From: Pararobbsia silviterrae
GTDB taxonomy: Bacteria > Pseudomonadota > Gammaproteobacteria > Burkholderiales > Burkholderiaceae
Assembly: GCF_003628125.1 (NCBI RefSeq)
Contig: NZ_RBZU01000012.1
Coordinates: 124,001 to 188,000 of the forward strand
Reading direction: 5' to 3'
Length of the DNA: 64,000 bases
Shown here: piece by piece, positions 43,568-52,127 of the stretch
Numbering within the stretch: position 1 is the first letter of the stretch
Layout: the number at the start of each line of letters is the position of its first letter
Notes under the pieces: model-generated
Told to the model about the DNA's origin: nothing
The model's database searches: none
Seen by the model: the letters and a program-made list of their open reading frames with translations, nothing else
Program-made: the position numbers and the translations under genes

Positions 43568-44110
43568 CTAGTCTTGCGCAATCGAAACGGAACCGGCGCT
43601 CGTCAACTGCGCCGTCATGGGCGAATACAGGTGCACGTCTTCGGAGAGCCCTTCGATATGCCGGGCGTGTTCGCGCGACAGCACGGCGAGCCAGCGACGC
43701 GCCGGAAACTGCTCCAGAGCGACGGCGTGCATGGCCTGCGGCTCAAGGTCCATTCGGATGAACGGATCGGGGCCGCTTGCGCAAAGCGCGAGGCATTGAT
43801 CGCGGTTGACTGCTGGCGCAAGGCCGATGCCGCTATAGAGATTTCGATGCCAGTCGGTAATGTGCTGCTGCCACTTCGCGAAATTCCCGCCGCCTTTGCG
43901 GCGATATTCGTCGCCGGTCAGGACTTCGAGGCCGTCGACCGTGTGAATGGCCAGATAAGTAGGGCAACCGTCGCTGATCGCTTTGAATCGTTGTGACGTG
44001 TGAAACCCGGTGACCGAGATCAGGGCCGGCAGCTTTTCAAGGCTGTAGAAGCGGTTCCATTCGGCTTCTTCGGTGGGGTCGGTGAAGCTGCATTCCACGG
44101 TGTAAATCAT
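43568..44110 (-). CDS. Conserved hypothetical, ferredoxin-like alpha/beta-barrel protein
   Basis: 180 residues beginning MIYTVECSFTDPTEEAEWNRFYSLEKLPALISVTGF. This pattern (an initial strand, then EEAEWNRFY helix, then LISVTGFHTSQRF strand) is that of dimeric alpha/beta-barrel proteins such as DUF4286/EthD-like enzymes. The second half repeats the theme (MHAVALEQFPARRWLAVLSREHARHI). First gene of the three-gene operon divergent from the GcvA-like LysR. Function unknown; a small catabolic enzyme or accessory is likely. Confidence 0.65.
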   Translation of the reverse strand: MIYTVECSFTDPTEEAEWNRFYSLEKLPALISVTGFHTSQRFKAISDGCPTYLAIHTVDGLEVLTGDEYRRKGGGNFAKWQQHITDWHRNLYSGIGLAPAVNRDQCLALCASGPDPFIRMDLEPQAMHAVALEQFPARRWLAVLSREHARHIEGLSEDVHLYSPMTAQLTSAGSVSIAQD

Positions 44111-44277
44111 CAGATTGTCGTCGGGAAAGGATGCGGGTCCTTCCGCGAGCGCTCCATATTCATTGCAATAACGTCATGCTAGGCTCGCTTTTTTCTCGTA
44201 TAAAACGAAATAAAGTCAGGTTTTAGTGACATTGACTCAAGCTGACAGCCAAACGCCTTCTGTTCGGAGAAACGCCC
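44111..44277. promoter_or_regulatory. Divergent LysR promoter region
   Basis: An AT-rich 167-bp gap between the three-gene operon and its LysR regulator. TCGT-ATAAA-ACGA near 44196-44208 is a small dyad of the LysR-box type (T-N11-A). No gene is present. Confidence 0.4.
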
Positions 44278-45183
44278 GTGCCACGCAAGATTCCCAGCAA
44301 TTCAGCGCTCCAGGCGTTCGAGGCCGCGGCACGGCACGGAAGCTTTGCGCGCGCCGCCGATGAGCTGGCACGGACCGAAGGCGCCGTCAGCCGCCAGATC
44401 GGCCGGCTTGAGGCGTTTCTGGGCGTCACCCTGTTCGAGCGCATCGGCAATCGGGTGCGGCTTGCCCCTAACGGGGCGCGGTACGCGGTGCAGGTTCGCG
44501 AGATACTGGATCGGCTGGAACGGAACAGCCTGTATGTGATGGGCCAGCCCATCGAAGGCGCGAGCATCGATATCGCTGCCATTCCGACCTTCGCTACGCG
44601 CTGGCTGATCCCCAGGCTCAAACATTTTCAGAACCAGCATCCGGACATTACGGTGCATATCGCCGAACGGATGGAGCCGTTTCTTCTGGCAGGCAGCGGT
44701 TTCGACGCCGCCATTCATTTCGAGCATCCGGCATGGGCGGGGATGCATCTGCATCCGCTGTTGGGGGAGGTGTTGGTGCCCGTCTGTAGTCCGGCGCTGC
44801 TGGCCGACGCCGGAGCGAACCCATTGTTGGACGCGCTGCCGCGCTTGCACCGGCGACAGAACCCGGACGCATGGCGGATCTATGCACAGGAGTCCGGCAT
44901 CGCGCTGACCCATCCGGCGATGGGTGCGCGCTACGATCTCCATTCGATGCTGATCGAGGCGGCGTTGGCGGGCCTGGGGGTCGCGTTGGTGCCGCGCCTC
45001 TACATCGGCGCCGAGCTCGAACAGGGACGTCTTGTCACGCCCTGGCCGGATGGCAAGGTGGTCAGCAAAAACTTCTGTCTTGTCCTTCCCGAACCGATTG
45101 AGCTGGCGGATGGGCCGCTACAGGCATTTGCGAAATGGATGCTGAACGAAGCCCGGGGATTGGCGCCTCATCGCGGCACCTGA
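44278..45183 (+). CDS. LysR-type regulator, GcvA-like
   Basis: 301 residues from a GTG start. The HTH (residues ~5-65: IPSNSALQAFEAAARHGSFARAADELARTEGAVSRQIGRLE) is the GcvA/AmpR type. The effector domain contains IAAIPTFATRWLIPRLKHFQNQHPDI and ALAGLGVALVPRLYI. GTG is used because no ATG lies between it and the conserved PRKIPS start. It faces away from the three-gene operon, which it likely activates; the next plus-strand gene is far away. Confidence 0.88.
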   Translation: MPRKIPSNSALQAFEAAARHGSFARAADELARTEGAVSRQIGRLEAFLGVTLFERIGNRVRLAPNGARYAVQVREILDRLERNSLYVMGQPIEGASIDIAAIPTFATRWLIPRLKHFQNQHPDITVHIAERMEPFLLAGSGFDAAIHFEHPAWAGMHLHPLLGEVLVPVCSPALLADAGANPLLDALPRLHRRQNPDAWRIYAQESGIALTHPAMGARYDLHSMLIEAALAGLGVALVPRLYIGAELEQGRLVTPWPDGKVVSKNFCLVLPEPIELADGPLQAFAKWMLNEARGLAPHRGT

Positions 45184-45253
45184 CAACAGGCGGAAGGGAC
45201 GCCGGTCTTCAATCGAGCCATCTCCGAGATCGCCGTCGTCCGAATCGGGCAAT

Positions 45254-46318
45254 TTATTTCCCCTTGTAGGCCTTCGCCATCGCAATGATCTCCGTTTGCC
45301 CGAAGTTGTTGATGTCGTCGACGAGGTCGTTCGTGATCAGTTCGTTCGCGGGAACCTTCTCCTGGGTCACCCCCCACTTCTGCATGAAGTCCGCATATGC
45401 CGCGTAGTGCTTCTCGGAGCTTTCCCCCCATTTTGTGACGCCGGATTTCTCGAGCTTCAGGTTCGCGACGCGTGCTTCGAGGGTGATGACCGCCTGGCGG
45501 AGCGCCGTTGCTTCATCGACACCTGTCGGCTTGGTCTCCGGGTACACGTCCCACAGAATACGAATGGCGGCTTCCGGATTGGCGATGGTAAATACTGTAC
45601 CCTTCGCGAAGCCTTGAGCTAATGCGATGGCCTGTTTTCGCTGAGTGCTCAAGGTCTCTTCGAGCGCGAGGAAGCCGTTCGACGGGAAAGCCTCGATCTC
45701 TTTGGTGGAGAGAAGCCGAAGCTTGACGCCGGCATTTTCGATGACCGCATACTGCGTGTCATATTCGCTCAAGGCATCAATCTGGCCGGCGCGAAGCAGC
45801 GCGACCGTTTGCGCTCCTTCGCCCGTGACGACGAGGTGTATGTCGAGATCGGGATTCAGCCCGGCATTGGATACCAGCGCACGCGCGATGATCACGCCCG
45901 CCGAACTCATCGAAATGACACCAATCGAGGTGTCTTTCAGATCGGCGACTTTCGTGACTTTACTGTCTTGAGGCACGGCGAGGCCGTAGATATTGCCTTG
46001 ATAGGCGGTGTAGAAGATTTTCGCCTTGACGCCCTGCTGACGAATGATCGCAAGCGGCTCGACGGATGGAAGCGAATAGGCGAGTTCCTTGGTCGCGACG
46101 AGTTTGACGCAGTCGGTGGAGCCGCCGACCGGCACGAGCTCGACTTTGATGCCGTCCTTCGCGTACCAACCCATTTTCATCGCAACGGCGAATGGCGCTG
46201 CAGCGACGCTAATCGTACGCACGCACCAACCGACTCGCACGAGCGTCTGTCCGCATGCGTCAAGAGGGACTTGGCTTAGCAAACCGGCGCAGATGGCAAT
46301 CAGGGAAATGGGCTTCAT
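45254..46318 (-). CDS. ABC transporter substrate-binding protein, SsuA/TauA/NMT1-like
   Basis: 354 residues. Signal peptide residues 1-~23 (LLSQVPLDACGQ). The mature part follows the type-II binding fold of nitrate/sulfonate/taurine/thiamine-precursor importers: PFAVAMKMGWYAKDGIKVELVPVGGSTDCVKLVATKELAYSLPS near the start, then DLKDTSIGVISMSSAG. The start ATG overlaps nothing upstream, but its gene is coupled to the permease: the permease stop falls at its start (46315-46318). Substrate unknown. Confidence 0.88.
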   Translation of the reverse strand: MKPISLIAICAGLLSQVPLDACGQTLVRVGWCVRTISVAAAPFAVAMKMGWYAKDGIKVELVPVGGSTDCVKLVATKELAYSLPSVEPLAIIRQQGVKAKIFYTAYQGNIYGLAVPQDSKVTKVADLKDTSIGVISMSSAGVIIARALVSNAGLNPDLDIHLVVTGEGAQTVALLRAGQIDALSEYDTQYAVIENAGVKLRLLSTKEIEAFPSNGFLALEETLSTQRKQAIALAQGFAKGTVFTIANPEAAIRILWDVYPETKPTGVDEATALRQAVITLEARVANLKLEKSGVTKWGESSEKHYAAYADFMQKWGVTQEKVPANELITNDLVDDINNFGQTEIIAMAKAYKGK

Positions 46319-47112
46319 CTGACTTCTCCTTCGACCGGCAGATTGGAAATTCCGCCCTGTGACGCATCCCAGAAGAGCAGCCTCTTTCGGACCGCAACAA
46401 TGATCGTGTGAAGCAGTAGTCCAAGCACGGAGAGCACGATAAGCACCGAAAACTGTCCCGCGACGTCCATCGTGTAGGTCATGCTCATGATCAGGACGCC
46501 AAGCCCTCTTTGTGCGCCTACGAATTCCGCGACGATCGAGCCGATGAGCGCCAGCATCATGGCGATCTCCAAGCCGGCAAAAATGTACGGTGTCGCGCCC
46601 GGTATGCGCAGCATCCAGAAAATCTGCATGTTCGAAGCGTCAAGCGAGCGCATCAGGGAAACGCGATCTTCGTCGGCGGCGCGTAGACCGGCAACGGTGT
46701 TGACCATCAGTGGAAAGAACGCAGTCAGTGAGGCTTGCGCTACCTTTGAGCCGACGCCGAGACCGAACCAGACGATGATCAGCGGGGCCAAAGCGATCTT
46801 CGGCATGGCCTGGAACATGAGAATGAACGGATAGAGAAAGTAGTCGCAACGTCGACTCAGCGCGATGAGCGTACCGAGGACGAGCGCCACGACCGATCCC
46901 ACCGCAAAGCCGAGCAGCGTTTCAAGGAGCGTTGTCCAGAGATGGCGAACGTAGATCGTGGACTCGATGCCGTGATACAGGGCGATGCACACCTTGGACG
47001 GCGGCGGCAGAATATAAGCCGGGATATTGCAAAGCCGAACGATGCTCTCCCACGCCGCGAGCACGACGAGTATCAGCAGTGGGCGCAGCAGCGCTTCAAG
47101 AGGGCGACTCAT
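46315..47112 (-). CDS. ABC transporter permease, SsuC/TauC-like
   Basis: 265 residues with six hydrophobic segments. N-terminal AAWESIVRLCNIPAYILPPPSKV is typical of SsuC/TauC. The cytoplasmic EAA-type loop, DEDRVSLMRSLDASNMQIFWMLRIPGATPYI, contacts the ATPase. Both ends overlap neighbours by four bases (ATGA), so ATPase-permease-binding protein are translationally coupled in that order. It imports a small organic anion, cation or sulfur compound; which one is not evident. Confidence 0.88.
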   Translation of the reverse strand: MSRPLEALLRPLLILVVLAAWESIVRLCNIPAYILPPPSKVCIALYHGIESTIYVRHLWTTLLETLLGFAVGSVVALVLGTLIALSRRCDYFLYPFILMFQAMPKIALAPLIIVWFGLGVGSKVAQASLTAFFPLMVNTVAGLRAADEDRVSLMRSLDASNMQIFWMLRIPGATPYIFAGLEIAMMLALIGSIVAEFVGAQRGLGVLIMSMTYTMDVAGQFSVLIVLSVLGLLLHTIIVAVRKRLLFWDASQGGISNLPVEGEVR

Positions 47113-47879
47113 AAGGCGAGGTCAGCCTGAGTTCTAAAATGATCACGGACCCGTTTCACATGTCGGCCGAACTCCATCGTCGTCATGACATCAAGGGCGC
47201 GTGGGCGACCGAGCTCAACAACGACGTCATCGACGATTTGTCCGGGGCGCGGGGTCATCACCAGGACCCGATCCGCAAGGAACACGGCCTCGGGAATCGA
47301 GTGCGTGATAAACAATACCGTCTCCTTGCGTTCGAGCCAGATATGTTGGAGCTGCATGTTCATCTGCTCACGCGTCATGGCATCCAGGGCTCCGAATGGC
47401 TCATCCATAAACAGAATGGCCGGATCATGAATGAGTGCGCGCACCATGGCGGCACGCTGTTGCATGCCGCCTGAAAGCTCATGCGGATAGCGATGCTCGA
47501 AACCCTGGAGACCGACGAGGGTGAGTAGATCCATCGCGCGCGTCTTGAGCGCGTTGCGGCCAAGGCGCAGGACGTCGACGGGAAGCAGGATATTCTCGAG
47601 CACCGTGCGCCAGGGAAACAGTACGGGCGATTGAAAGACGACGCCGATGTCGCGGCGCGGTCCCGCGACTGCTGTGCCGTTAAGTCGCGCCTCGCCTCGC
47701 GAAGCCTTCACAAGTCCGATCAGAATCTTGAGAAGCGTGGATTTCCCGCAGCCGGACGGCCCTACGACGGCGACGAATTGCCCCGCTTCAATCGTGAAGC
47801 AAATGTCCTGCAATGCGACCACCGGACGGTCGCGCGTGGCATACACTTTGCTGACGCCGTTCACCGCGATGCGTTCCAT
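47109..47879 (-). CDS. ABC transporter ATP-binding protein, SsuB/TauB-like
   Basis: 256 residues from MERIAVNGV. Walker A GPSGCGKST, signature ELSGGMQQRAAMVRALIHDP, Walker B ILFMDEPFGALDAMTR and FITHSIPEAVFLADRV are all present. The in-frame extension upstream to 48158 is not conserved-looking and runs through a promoter-like gap, so it is rejected. First gene of the three-gene importer operon, facing away from the potassium-channel gene. Confidence 0.9.
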   Translation of the reverse strand: MERIAVNGVSKVYATRDRPVVALQDICFTIEAGQFVAVVGPSGCGKSTLLKILIGLVKASRGEARLNGTAVAGPRRDIGVVFQSPVLFPWRTVLENILLPVDVLRLGRNALKTRAMDLLTLVGLQGFEHRYPHELSGGMQQRAAMVRALIHDPAILFMDEPFGALDAMTREQMNMQLQHIWLERKETVLFITHSIPEAVFLADRVLVMTPRPGQIVDDVVVELGRPRALDVMTTMEFGRHVKRVRDHFRTQADLAL

Positions 47880-48288
47880 GACGGCACCTTGGGGCGATCG
47901 CACGCTCGTCCGCGTCGCCAGATTCTCGTGGGCGTGGTTGCTTCCTCGTTGCTTGGATAGCGAGCGCTGCACTATCACGCTTATTGCGTGCGCCCATCGC
48001 TTTAAGCGCAGGCGTCGATCCTCACGACAGAGGGTCTTATAGAGTCTAGGCGAAATACGTGGACGGATAGGAGACGATCGGCTTGCAAGGCGATCGGATG
48101 GATTCCGGTCGCGCGCCTCTAGCTTGGGGCAGTGCACGACGGTCTTCGCGTGTTCCATCGGGCGCGCTCGCGATCGTGTGCGCGATGCCGGACCTGAGGT
48201 GGAATGCCGCGCTCAAGACGGCCTTGGGAATGTCGGCCGGACGGTAGAATGCCATCGGGCCGATTCCGGCAAACACCTCAGGCGAACG
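47880..48288. other. Divergent gap between importer and potassium channel
   Basis: 409 bases with no convincing gene. The in-frame upward extension of the ATPase and a plus-strand extension of the channel gene cross here without family-like sequence. It should hold the promoters of both operons; I see no clear operator or terminator. Confidence 0.4.
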
Positions 48289-49194
48289 ATGACAGACGAC
48301 CGCGCACCACGGCCCGATAGCGAACGACATGGGCCACCACCTCATCACCGGCTGCGCGTCGATGGTGGCCGACACGTTTTCACACACGGCCTTCGGCAGT
48401 ACATCTGGCAGGACATCTATCACCACGCGCTCACCATGCGCTGGCCGATTTTTTTTGCCGCGGCGGCGGTGTTGTTCATTGTCCTGAATTGCGGATTCGC
48501 ATTGCTGTTCCTGTGCGGCGACCATGCGATCGCCAATCAGGCGCCTGCAGGATTTCTCGGCGCTTTTTTCTTCAGCGTCGAAACGCTGGCGACCGTCGGT
48601 TATGGCGATATGCATCCCGCCACGATTTACGGCCACGTGGTGGCGACTGTTGAAATCTTTGTCGGTATGTCGGGGGTCGCCTTGACGACGGGGATGATCT
48701 TCGCGCGGTTCTCGCGACCTCGTGCGCGGATCATCTTTGCGAAATACGCGATCGTGCGGCCGATCGAAGGTCGTACAACCCTGATGGTCCGCGCGGCGAA
48801 CGCGCGGCAAAACGTGATCGCGGAAGCTACGGCACGCATGCGCATGATGCGCTCGGAAACCACGGCCGAAGGCTTTTTCATTCGCAAGCTCTACGACATC
48901 CCGTTAGTCCGGGAGCGTCATCCGGTTTTCATGCTTGGGTGGAACATGATGCATGTGATCGATGAAAGCAGCCCGCTTTTCGGAGAGACGGTGGAGTCAC
49001 TGACGAAGAGTCGGGCAGAACTGCTGCTCACGATCGAGGGCGTCGACGAAACCACGATGCAAACGATGCAGGCGCGCACGGCCTGGCCGCCCGAGCGAAT
49101 TCTTTGGGATCACGATTACGTCGATCTCCTGCATCAGGAAGACGGCGTCACGCATATCGACTACACGGTGTTCGACAAAGTCGTGCCGCGATGA
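48289..49194 (+). CDS. KirBac-type inward-rectifier potassium channel
   Basis: 301 residues. Two membrane helices (residues ~53-77 and ~110-135) flank a pore loop with the selectivity filter TVGYGD (102-107) preceded by FFFSVETLA. The C-terminal cytoplasmic half is the Kir-type beta-sandwich (RIIFAKYAIVRPIEGRTTLMVRAANARQNVIAEATARMRM; DESSPLFGETVESL). An amphipathic slide helix (YIWQDIYHHALTMRW) precedes the first span. The start MTDDRAP is preceded by GGCGAACG; a longer frame is rejected. A single-gene unit. Confidence 0.93.
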   Translation: MTDDRAPRPDSERHGPPPHHRLRVDGGRHVFTHGLRQYIWQDIYHHALTMRWPIFFAAAAVLFIVLNCGFALLFLCGDHAIANQAPAGFLGAFFFSVETLATVGYGDMHPATIYGHVVATVEIFVGMSGVALTTGMIFARFSRPRARIIFAKYAIVRPIEGRTTLMVRAANARQNVIAEATARMRMMRSETTAEGFFIRKLYDIPLVRERHPVFMLGWNMMHVIDESSPLFGETVESLTKSRAELLLTIEGVDETTMQTMQARTAWPPERILWDHDYVDLLHQEDGVTHIDYTVFDKVVPR

Positions 49195-49402
49195 CACGTC
49201 GAGCGCTTGGAGATCGACGATCGTGCGCGCCGTCCGATGGCGCCGGCCGACAGAAATCGTGTGGAGATGACGAGGTTCCGCTCGCGGGTCGGTATTCTTG
49301 ATAGACACATGTGCCGTCTCGTCATTTGGGGCGATATGTACGTAATATATGTACATATCGCCGCGAACTAAGAAAAACCCACGCCCGCGGCAGACCGCGC
49401 TT

Positions 49403-49621
49403 TTAGTGCGTGTTGAGCGGCGTACGCTTTGTGAGCGCGTTCCAGAGCGCGGCGAGGCGATGCATGCCGCGCGATCGAACGATGTCGAAGTGGTCAGGAA
49501 GGATCACGCAATCGTGGGCGTGAGGGATTTTCCAGAGCAGAAGGCCGTAGGTCATGATGCGTCTCCAGGCATCGTCGAAGATGCCGTGCGTGGGGAAACG
49601 GCGGACGCGCGGCCGCTTGCG
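49403..49621 (-). pseudogene. Remnant of a longer gene (C-terminal part)
   Basis: The minus strand reads FPTHGIFDDAWRRIMTY and then LLLWKIPHAHDCVILPDHFDIV before ending in LNTH and a stop. The residue pattern is protein-like, but stops at 49622-49627 cut it upstream and no start or ribosome site fits. An internal ATG at 49555 could give a 50-residue peptide. I do not recognise the family. The rest of 49195-50057 has no well-supported gene. Confidence 0.4.
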
Positions 49622-49864
49622 TCATCAACGCGGCATCAGCGCATCGGCTCGCGTTCCCCGGTATGCGATAAGGGTGAGCGAGGTAAGGGGCAACTGTCGC
49701 TGTCGGGCATATCGACTCCTTGTGTACAGCGCACGCGCACTGCGTACACGCGTGCGGATTCCACGTGCGGACTCACGCAATCGACGACATCGTCGCGGCG
49801 CGAGCGAACACGTCCACGGGACGGCGCCCGTGAAGCGAAGTCGTCGGCACGCCCGCATTCGAAT

Positions 49865-50056
49865 ATGCAGCGTTCAGACGACGCGATAGCAGTGCATGAA
49901 GGGAACAACGACACGCACCGTCTGCCTGTGAGCAAGACGGCGGCGAGAGAAGAGGCGCTCGGACGTCTTGCAGGTCAGGCAGTGGGACTGCTCGAAGATC
50001 GACTACTGGATGCGTCCAAGGCATCGGCCTCGTTTGTGAAAGTGCCCGAATTCTAG
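49865..50056 (+). CDS. Hypothetical small protein
   Basis: 63 residues (KTAAREEALGRLAGQAVGLLEDRLLDASKA), acidic-helical and soluble. Codon use is plausible for a real gene, but no ribosome-binding site is clear and no family is recognised. It ends two bases before a long nested inverted repeat. Confidence 0.3.
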   Translation: MQRSDDAIAVHEGNNDTHRLPVSKTAAREEALGRLAGQAVGLLEDRLLDASKASASFVKVPEF

Positions 50057-50057
50057 T

Positions 50058-50119
50058 GGGCGTCTAGAGATAGCGTCAATGCATATTCCCTTTCAATCGT
50101 GACGCTTGATTAGACGCCC
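50058..50119. other. Nested inverted repeat behind the NRAMP-related gene
   Basis: GGGCGTCTA (50058-50066) pairs with TAGACGCCC (50111-50119). Inside them GCGTCA (50073-50078) pairs with TGACGC (50100-50105). The inner spacers are 6 and 5 bases and the apex loop is 21 bases. It lies 23 bases beyond the minus-strand gene's stop. It could be a processing or terminator structure, or the paired ends of a small inserted element. Confidence 0.6.
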
Positions 50120-50142
50120 CTTAGCGGTCTGTTCGGCACGCG

Positions 50143-51438
50143 TTAAAAGAGCGAAGACAGGCCGCCGTACACGCCGAGGAACGCCGTCGCGGCGGCGCCG
50201 ATGAGCAATAGCCAGAAATAGAATCCCTTAAGCCGCTTTTCCTCCGGGAGCGCGTCTGCCGCCAGTGCGGCCAGTAAGCCGAGCACAAAAGGCAGAAAGA
50301 GGGCGTTGACGACCTGTGCGCCGATGTTCACGAGGACGAGATCGTGGCTGATGCAGACGATGACGCTGGCGGTCAGCACGCTTGCGACGTAACCCCCGTA
50401 GAACCACGGTGAACGACCGGGCTTGAATTCCAGCGATCGTTGGTAACCCAGGACTTCGCCAAGACCCCAGGCCATCGCGAGCGACGCCACAACGGCCGCG
50501 ACGGTGGCGGCGCCCAGTACGCCGACGCCGAACACCAGGCGGCCGAACTTCACGCCCAGATAGGGCGTCAACATCGCGCTGATATCACCGACCGATTTGA
50601 GCGATACCGTTGAGCGATGTCCGCCCAAGGTGGCCGCCACCGCGACGAGTACCGAGATCGTCAAGCATTGCGTCAGCAGAGCGCCGATGGCGGTTTCCCC
50701 TCGCGCCGTGGGGAGGTCGCGTGCCTCGAGCCGTTTTTCCGCAATGGCCGATTGCTGGTAAAAAATCATCCAGGGATTGAATACCGTGCCGATCAAGGCC
50801 GCGGCGAGAAACAGGAAGCCATGATCCCGCCATGGGAGATCGCTGACGTGCTGCCGAATCGTCGCGAGATCCGGTTGGGATCGCCACGCTACGTAAAAGA
50901 ACGCCAATTCGAAAAGACCGATGATCACGGCCACGCGTTCGACGCGCCGATACGAACCCGTCGTCACGATCCCGATCAGCGCCGCCGCCGATAGCGGCAG
51001 GCTGATCAAACGCGAAACGCCGTAGAGCTCGCCGATGCCCGCGACAGCAGTGAATTCCGTGACGAGCGTTCCGGTCGTCGCGACGACCAGTCCGACGACC
51101 GACAGGTATGCCCATGTCGGTCCGAATCGCTCGCGGATCAGTTCTCCGTGCCCTTTTTGCGTATAGATGCCGAGTCGGACCGTGAGCTCCTGAACCATGT
51201 AGAGCACGGGGAAGAGCGCCAGCAGCAAAGGCGCCAACCGGTAGCCCCACTGCACGCCGCTTTGCGCGGCCGCGACGACGCTGCCGGCATCGGAGTTGGC
51301 CAACATGACGAGCAGACCGGGTCCGCAAATCGACAAAGCGCGCAACAGTCGCGCTCTTATCGTGCGGCGTGGAAGGCGATCCTCGGGTGTCGTTTCATTC
51401 GCGCAAGTCTTATTCGATTTCGTCGCTTCGTGCTGCAT
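50143..51438 (-). CDS. NRAMP-related divalent-cation transporter
   Basis: 431 residues, about eleven hydrophobic segments. In the NRAMP fold the metal site is made by DPGN in helix 1 and MPH in helix 6. Here helix 1 reads NSDAGS (48-53) and helix 6 NPWMIFYQQS (221-230), so both canonical motifs are replaced. This pattern recalls the NRAMP-related magnesium transporters rather than manganese/iron transporters; that assignment is from memory. EELTVRLGIYTQKGHGELI-like loop VQELTVRLGIYTQKGHGEL is intact. It lies 121 bases after two small membrane-protein genes on the same strand. Confidence 0.85.
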   Translation of the reverse strand: MQHEATKSNKTCANETTPEDRLPRRTIRARLLRALSICGPGLLVMLANSDAGSVVAAAQSGVQWGYRLAPLLLALFPVLYMVQELTVRLGIYTQKGHGELIRERFGPTWAYLSVVGLVVATTGTLVTEFTAVAGIGELYGVSRLISLPLSAAALIGIVTTGSYRRVERVAVIIGLFELAFFYVAWRSQPDLATIRQHVSDLPWRDHGFLFLAAALIGTVFNPWMIFYQQSAIAEKRLEARDLPTARGETAIGALLTQCLTISVLVAVAATLGGHRSTVSLKSVGDISAMLTPYLGVKFGRLVFGVGVLGAATVAAVVASLAMAWGLGEVLGYQRSLEFKPGRSPWFYGGYVASVLTASVIVCISHDLVLVNIGAQVVNALFLPFVLGLLAALAADALPEEKRLKGFYFWLLLIGAAATAFLGVYGGLSSLF

Positions 51439-51559
51439 ATCTGTTCGACTGATCTGATCCGCACACGGGGGTGTCGGAGCAGTAACGCCGCCTCAGGCGG
51501 CCAGGAGAGACGCATCGTGCGCTCCTCGAAGCTGGAACTCGAAGTGACAAAACGTTCGA

Positions 51560-51736
51560 CTAACTGGACGGCGGCTGGGTGTCGCGACCTGCGTCGGACT
51601 CCCTTGCCCTGCCTCCGTGGTTCAACGTTCCGACGTGCTTTTCCCGAGACGCCCGCTGCGAGTGGATAACAACAACAATGATCGCCAAGCCAACGGCAAA
51701 CGCGAGCCAGGACGCGACTTCAAAGGAATCTCTCAT
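51560..51736 (-). CDS. Small single-span membrane protein, 58 residues
   Basis: MRDSFEVASWLAFAVGLAII begins a short protein: N-terminal acidic helix, one span (residues ~8-26, WLAFAVGLAIIVVVIH), then a basic, polar tail of ~32 residues. Its ATG overlaps the TGA of the upstream 61-residue frame as ATGA, the same coupling seen throughout this genome. That is the main evidence that it is real. No family is recognised. It could be an accessory subunit of the downstream NRAMP-related transporter. Confidence 0.6.
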   Translation of the reverse strand: MRDSFEVASWLAFAVGLAIIVVVIHSQRASREKHVGTLNHGGRARESDAGRDTQPPSS

Positions 51737-51918
51737 GGCAAGGGGTGTCCAGAGGCTGATTGCGAGCTGACTGAACGCTTTGTCTGATGAGAGCGCGGAG
51801 CTTCCGTTTCCGGTTCCTTAAGCTCGGATTGCGTTGACGGTCCGAGCTTCCATAAGCCGAATACCGCCATCAAAACCGCGAGTCCGAAGCCGATGCCCAG
51901 CACGATGCATGTACTCAT
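51733..51918 (-). CDS. Small single-span membrane protein, 61 residues
   Basis: Starts MSTCIVLGIGFGLAVLMAVFG: a span at residues ~4-24, then a Glu/Ser/Thr/Lys-rich tail to residue 61. It is the first of three same-strand genes (61 residues, 58 residues, NRAMP-related). Its stop is inside the next ATG. No family is recognised. The two short proteins have the same layout, one N-terminal span and a polar tail, and may be a heteromeric pair. Confidence 0.6.
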   Translation of the reverse strand: MSTCIVLGIGFGLAVLMAVFGLWKLGPSTQSELKEPETEAPRSHQTKRSVSSQSASGHPLP

Positions 51919-52127
51919 TCTAACCTTTCAGCGCGTTTTCACTGTCGTCGAGCGCAAGCGTCATCCACACGCACGCAGTGACATCCATCGTACAGAGGCT
52001 TCCTTTCAGAACGGGCAGCGTATCGATGCGCGCTTTCAGCACGGTTCCTTTCGCGATGCTAACGATGACCATGACACGTGAATCGGGCTACACGTCGAAG
52101 CGATTGACGACGCGTTCAAGTCCGGTA

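Noticed and set aside
49349-50056. 235-codon plus-strand frame as one gene
   Set aside because: The first ~170 codons are Arg/Thr/Ser-rich, run opposite the gene remnant and have no domain; only the last 63 codons are kept as a weak candidate.
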